This document shows positions 5,618-8,565 of a DNA stretch of 8,565 nucleotides, in pieces. Source of the stretch: Candidatus Tayloriibacteriota bacterium (GTDB lineage: Bacteria > Patescibacteriota > Minisyncoccia > Phycocordibacterales > PALSA-1337); assembly GCA_025353045.1 (NCBI GenBank), contig JANXRK010000014.1:1-8565 (forward strand). The letters run 5' to 3'. The position numbers and the translations under genes are program-made. The first letter of the stretch is position 1, and the number at the start of each line of letters is the position of its first letter. The notes below the pieces were generated by a model that was given only the letters and a program-made list of their open reading frames with translations, ran no database searches and was not told the DNA's origin.

Positions 5618-6727
5618 ATGTCTTGGTTTTTTTTAAATAAGAAAGTCGGTGTTTTGAGTATTATCCTAGATATTCAAAGTGGTCTTGTCCGCGGAGCATT
5701 GGTGTATGAACATACGCAAATAATTTCTGTAGTTACAAGAGATATTTCAGGCAAGTCGCGTGTCATCAATGCCGAGCATTTAACAAAAAGAATCCTCAAA
5801 CTCATTTCAGAAGTAGTTGAGCATCTTGTGAGGGATGCAAATGGCAATAAAATTTCAAATATTAATTACATTCTTTCTTCTCCATGGATTTTTTCACAAT
5901 TAAAAACAATAAAGATAGATTATGAAAAGGAAACTGAAATCCAGCACACAACTATTGAAAAAATTATCCAAGATGAGTTAAAAAAGAATACAAAAACAGC
6001 AGATACTCAACCAATTGAACAGAAAGTATTTGAAATCAGACTCAATGGATATCCAGCAATAGCCTTTGAGGGCAAAAGGGCGCATTCGCTCGAAGTATCA
6101 CTTTCGACTTCATTTGCTTCAAGTGCTTTATTAGCAAAAGTGAATGATGTGGTGAGCAAACATTTGCATATCAAAAATCACTCTGTCTATTCAGCACTTC
6201 TTTTGCAATACACGGCCCTCCGAGAAAGTCTCAAGAACAAGAATGAATTTATTTATATCCACGTTCATAGTGAATTAACCGATATGATCATTGTGAAGGA
6301 TGGTCTATGTAAACATATGGCTTCGTTTCCATACGGAATAAAAACTCTTCTTAGAAAATTAGCATCTGAAACAAAGGAAAGTATTGAGTCATGTGATTCA
6401 CTTCTATCACTTTACCAAGGGAATAAGCTTAATGATGCAGAAAGAGAGAATATGCAAAAGATTCTACCGCCCTTAGTGCATGAATGGAGTGATCTGTGCA
6501 CAAAGTCATTTGAAGGAGTTTTTGATATTACAAATTTACCAACGTCCGTATATCTTTCAGCTCACAGTCACTTTGACCTTTTCAAAGAAGCTTTGACCTT
6601 CCAAAATAAATTTAATTTCGATATCACTCAATACGATTCTATTGATATTGGAAATCAAATCACCTTTGGACCAGTGACAGCACAAAGCAACATGATAAAA
6701 TTATATACGTTCGCTTTGCATTTGTGA
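5618..6727 (+). CDS. Divergent FtsA/PilM-like (ASKHA-fold) protein
   Basis: The protein has 369 residues and no membrane segment. The N-terminal LDIQSGLVRGALV (from residue 17) is placed like the phosphate-1 strand-turn-strand of actin-like ATPases. A second repeat at about residues 209-240, IYIHVHSELTDMIIVKDG then FPYGIKTLLRKLA, resembles the phosphate-2 region and following strands of PilM and FtsA, where VDIGxxxT and a PIGG-like segment occur. The glycine and acidic residues that hold nucleotide in those motifs are largely missing, so ATP binding is doubtful. The region between them (about 100-170) is the variable insert. PilM and FtsA are cytoplasmic partners of membrane proteins. The next gene, 18 nt downstream, encodes a single-pass membrane protein, so a similar pairing is inferred. 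The family call rests on motif layout and not on strong identity; a profile comparison would decide it. Confidence 0.55.
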   Translation: MSWFFLNKKVGVLSIILDIQSGLVRGALVYEHTQIISVVTRDISGKSRVINAEHLTKRILKLISEVVEHLVRDANGNKISNINYILSSPWIFSQLKTIKIDYEKETEIQHTTIEKIIQDELKKNTKTADTQPIEQKVFEIRLNGYPAIAFEGKRAHSLEVSLSTSFASSALLAKVNDVVSKHLHIKNHSVYSALLLQYTALRESLKNKNEFIYIHVHSELTDMIIVKDGLCKHMASFPYGIKTLLRKLASETKESIESCDSLLSLYQGNKLNDAERENMQKILPPLVHEWSDLCTKSFEGVFDITNLPTSVYLSAHSHFDLFKEALTFQNKFNFDITQYDSIDIGNQITFGPVTAQSNMIKLYTFALHL

Positions 6728-6733
6728 TATACT
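6725..6733 (+). promoter_or_regulatory. Extended -10 promoter for the BPJ-like protein gene
   Basis: TGATATACT has the TGn extension and five of six hexamer bases. Its TGA (6725-6727) is the stop codon of the upstream gene. The ATG is 12 bases past the hexamer, predicting a leader of about five or six bases. No good -35 is seen. Read-through from the upstream promoter is also likely because no terminator intervenes. Confidence 0.5.
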
Positions 6734-6745
6734 AAATAAATAGTT

Positions 6746-8101
6746 ATGCCTACAAAAAAAGTTGTACAAGATATAGTTCCTGGTGAAAGACGCTCTATTC
6801 GAAAGATCACTATTGAACAAAATACTGATGATGCTCAGCCAGCACCAAAAACTACACGAAGAAAACTCGTGCGTCCAATAGAAGTTGAAGATATCAATGA
6901 AGAAGAAATCCTCGAGCAGATTCAGTCAAAGAAAACAACTAAGGCAAAAAAAGTTTCGACTGGATCTTTTAAGTACTTAGTCGGTTTTATTGTTATCCTT
7001 GTAGCAATTGTCCTCATTGGTATCGCACTTTCTCTTTCATATTCAAAGGCTGTAGTTACTATTACCCCAAAAGTAGCGAACTTCAATGTAAATGGTACAT
7101 TTACAGCAAAGAAATCAAGTGCAACATCTACAGAGGATCTTACTTACGATATGATAACAGTTTCAAATAGTTTAACTCAAAATATTCCAGCAACTAAGGG
7201 TCCTTCAATCCAAACAAAGGCTAAGGGTGTAGCAGTTATTTACAACAATTACAGCGCATCTTCACAATCACTTGTAGCTGGAACCAGACTCGCTGGGTCA
7301 AATGGACTTATATATAGAACAACAAGTACAGTCAGTGTTCCAGGGAAAAAAACTCCGGCAACTGGTATTGCAGTAAATATAGTAGCGGATCAAGCAGGAG
7401 ATAATTACAATCTCAAAGCAACAGATGCAAAAGAAAACTTCACATTACCAGGATATAAAGGCACAGAAAAATATTCAGGTTTTTATGGACGCTTGAAGAT
7501 GGATCTTATTGGTGGATTTTTAGGAAATAGAATGAGTATAGATGCAAGTGCAAAAAAATCTGCAATGGCAGCAATGCAAACAACTCTTAAAACGCAGCTC
7601 ATTAGCAAACTTGAACAAAATATTCCTAAAGGTTCAACACTTTATGATAATGCATACACTATAGAATTTGACACTCCAGAACCAACCATGAAAAATGATA
7701 GTAGTGCGGATGTTGTAGTAAAAGGAATAGCTTATGGTGCTATTTTTAAAGCTGATCCTTTAATTAAATTTATTGCTGGAAAAGAGATACAAAAATTTCC
7801 TTCAGATACTTACACTATAGTTGGTGACAAGACATTAGCTTTTAAAATTTTGAATGCTAAGGATTTCTCTCCAAAAAAAGGTACTCCTTTGATCTTTACC
7901 CTTCAAGGACCTATAGCAATAACCGGTACTTTCTTTGAAGATAAGCTTAAAAATGAACTCGAAGGTATTAAACTTAAGGATAGTAACGCTATTTTTGCAA
8001 AGTATAGTTCTATTACAAATGCTTATGCCCTTATTACTCCATTCTGGCTTAGATCTTTCCCAAATTCAGTCGATAAGATCGTCATAGAATACAAACATTG
8101 A
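6746..8101 (+). CDS. Single-pass membrane protein with baseplate-J-like domain
   Basis: The protein has 451 residues. Residues 1-73 are soluble and highly charged (REKT-rich, with an acidic IEVEDINEEEILEQI patch). One membrane helix spans about 77-99 (LVGFIVILVAIVLIGIALSLSYS), followed by a large C-terminal portion rich in beta and Ser/Thr. A basic run before the helix (KKTTKAKKV) predicts N-in, C-out topology. Residues about 158-225, from KAKGVAVIYNNYS through LVAGTRLAGSNGLIYRTTSTVSVPG to VNIVADQAGDNYNL, match the first beta domain of baseplate J/gp47-like proteins, with the typical pattern of an entry value, a 'true' state and then a VxADxxGxxxN turn. Such proteins are phage-tail or contractile-system baseplate parts, but membrane-anchored versions are common in CPR genomes and their job is unknown. 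No tail tube, sheath or spike genes are next to it. It lies 18 nt after the FtsA/PilM-like gene and is likely co-expressed with it. Confidence 0.65.
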   Translation: MPTKKVVQDIVPGERRSIRKITIEQNTDDAQPAPKTTRRKLVRPIEVEDINEEEILEQIQSKKTTKAKKVSTGSFKYLVGFIVILVAIVLIGIALSLSYSKAVVTITPKVANFNVNGTFTAKKSSATSTEDLTYDMITVSNSLTQNIPATKGPSIQTKAKGVAVIYNNYSASSQSLVAGTRLAGSNGLIYRTTSTVSVPGKKTPATGIAVNIVADQAGDNYNLKATDAKENFTLPGYKGTEKYSGFYGRLKMDLIGGFLGNRMSIDASAKKSAMAAMQTTLKTQLISKLEQNIPKGSTLYDNAYTIEFDTPEPTMKNDSSADVVVKGIAYGAIFKADPLIKFIAGKEIQKFPSDTYTIVGDKTLAFKILNAKDFSPKKGTPLIFTLQGPIAITGTFFEDKLKNELEGIKLKDSNAIFAKYSSITNAYALITPFWLRSFPNSVDKIVIEYKH

Positions 8102-8134
8102 CTTCTATAGGGTAGTTCTGGTAGTATATATAAA
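8098..8134 (+). promoter_or_regulatory. Candidate promoter for infA and the ribosomal operon
   Basis: TTGACT (8098-8103) matches five of six -35 bases. An AT-rich block at 8122-8134 (TAGTATATATAAA) holds several overlapping -10 candidates; TAGTAT at 8122-8127 gives an 18-nt spacer. The TGA stop of the BPJ-like gene (8099-8101) is inside the -35. The leader would be roughly 5-12 bases. The exact -10 cannot be chosen by eye. Confidence 0.5.
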
Positions 8135-8145
8135 CGCGAAATTTA

Positions 8146-8385
8146 ATGGCACCTGACATAAATAATGGCTCCAAACAAAAAAGTACGACAACAGCTTTTG
8201 GTGTTATCACTGAAGCTCTGCCTGACACATTGTTTAGAGTCAAAATTGATGGGAAGGAAGATATCGTGCTTGCATATTTAGCAGGAAAGATGCGCATGCA
8301 TCGCATCCGAGTACTTATTGGTGATAAAGTCGAACTGGAATTAGATTCATACGGGGGCAGAGCACGCATTACAAAAAGATTTTAA
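8146..8385 (+). CDS. infA: Translation initiation factor IF-1
   Basis: The protein has 79 residues, slightly longer than the usual 72 because of an N-terminal extension (MAPDINNGSKQKSTTT) ahead of the OB fold. The fold shows ALPDTLFRVKIDG, LAYLAGKMRMHRIRVLIGDKVELEL and the close YGGRARITKRF, all close to family consensus (EALPNxxFRV, HISGKMRMxxIRILxGD, GRIxxR). IF-1 binds the ribosomal A site of the 30S subunit and works with IF-2 and IF-3 in initiation. The gene opens the infA-rpmJ-rpsM cluster typical of bacteria. No Shine-Dalgarno is seen before the ATG. Confidence 0.95.
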   Translation: MAPDINNGSKQKSTTTAFGVITEALPDTLFRVKIDGKEDIVLAYLAGKMRMHRIRVLIGDKVELELDSYGGRARITKRF

Positions 8386-8407
8386 TCACTAAAGATTTTT
8401 AATACAA

Positions 8408-8524
8408 ATGAAGGTCAAGGCATCAGTCAAGAAAATTTGTCCCAAATGCAAAACAGTCCGACGAAAAGGATATGTGTATGTTATTTGCGCATCAAATCCT
8501 CGACATAAGCAGCGACAAGGCTAA
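8408..8524 (+). CDS. rpmJ: 50S ribosomal protein L36
   Basis: This 38-residue protein begins MKVKASVKKICPKCKTVRRKG and ends HKQRQG, which are the hallmarks of bacterial L36. It retains the zinc ribbon: C11, C14, C27 and H33. It is rich in Lys and Arg for binding 23S rRNA. It lies 22 nt after infA and 9 nt before rpsM, in the standard operon order. No Shine-Dalgarno is visible upstream of the ATG. Confidence 0.95.
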   Translation: MKVKASVKKICPKCKTVRRKGYVYVICASNPRHKQRQG

Positions 8525-8533
8525 TTACATATT

Positions 8534-8565
8534 ATGAGAATACTTGGTATTACAATTCCAGATAC
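8534..8565 (+). CDS. rpsM: 30S ribosomal protein S13, first codons (cut by window edge)
   Basis: ATG at 8534 opens a frame reading M-R-I-L-G-I-T-I-P-D up to the window end. This matches the S13 N-terminus (MARIAGINIPD in many bacteria), and rpsM is the expected gene directly after rpmJ. S13 sits in the head of the 30S subunit and contacts P-site tRNA. Only ten complete codons are visible, so the call depends on both the motif and synteny. Confidence 0.85.
   Translation, partial: MRILGITIPD

Noticed and set aside
6571..6600. Direct repeat ctttgacctt at 6571-6580 and 6591-6600
   Set aside because: It is a 10-base repeat with a 20-base period inside a coding region, read in different frames, with no third copy. 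Chance is the simplest explanation.
6746..8101. Prophage or contractile injection system locus, based on the baseplate-J-like domain
   Set aside because: No sheath, tube, spike, capsid, terminase or integrase is present, and the flanking genes are housekeeping. The membrane anchor is also unlike phage baseplate proteins.

Overview
The window looks like a chromosomal segment from a Candidate Phyla Radiation bacterium, probably Patescibacteria/Parcubacteria. The reasons are its AT-rich composition, very tight gene spacing, a compact AlaRS that ends just after the editing domain, a membrane-anchored baseplate-J-like protein next to an FtsA/PilM-like protein, and the order infA-rpmJ-rpsM. Taxonomy is inferred from protein resemblance only. 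All genes lie on the + strand. TAA, TAG and TGA all serve as gene ends, so the standard bacterial code (table 11) fits. No tRNA, rRNA, CRISPR or mobile element was seen, and no stretch over 300 bases lacks a gene.

Layout. Bases 1-285 are the C-terminal end of the tRNA 2-thiouridylase gene mnmA. Bases 293-1132 encode an ATP-cone plus PD-(D/E)XK nuclease-like protein, overlapped by 16 nt by an M3 oligoendopeptidase gene (1117-2931). Bases 2932-3782 form an orphan region with two small membrane proteins (2970-3239 and 3359-3748), each followed by a clear intrinsic terminator. Bases 3816-5591 are alaS, interrupted by an in-frame TAA at 5118-5120. Bases 5618-6727 encode a divergent FtsA/PilM-like protein and 6746-8101 a single-pass membrane protein with a baseplate-J-like domain. 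The start of the ribosomal-protein operon follows: infA (8146-8385), rpmJ (8408-8524) and the first codons of rpsM (8534 onward).

How the genes work together. Most of the recognised genes serve translation: MnmA modifies tRNA wobble uridines, AlaRS charges tRNA-Ala, IF-1 and the ribosomal proteins make up the initiation and ribosome machinery. The FtsA/PilM-like and BPJ-like pair may form a cytoplasmic-to-envelope assembly. The ATP-cone nuclease and the peptidase are probably co-translated.

The two most notable signals are these. First, an ochre codon replaces what appears to be a conserved lysine in the middle of an otherwise intact alaS. Second, extended -10 promoters recur so close to start codons that several mRNAs should be leaderless or nearly so, and some of these promoter elements contain the stop codon of the preceding gene.
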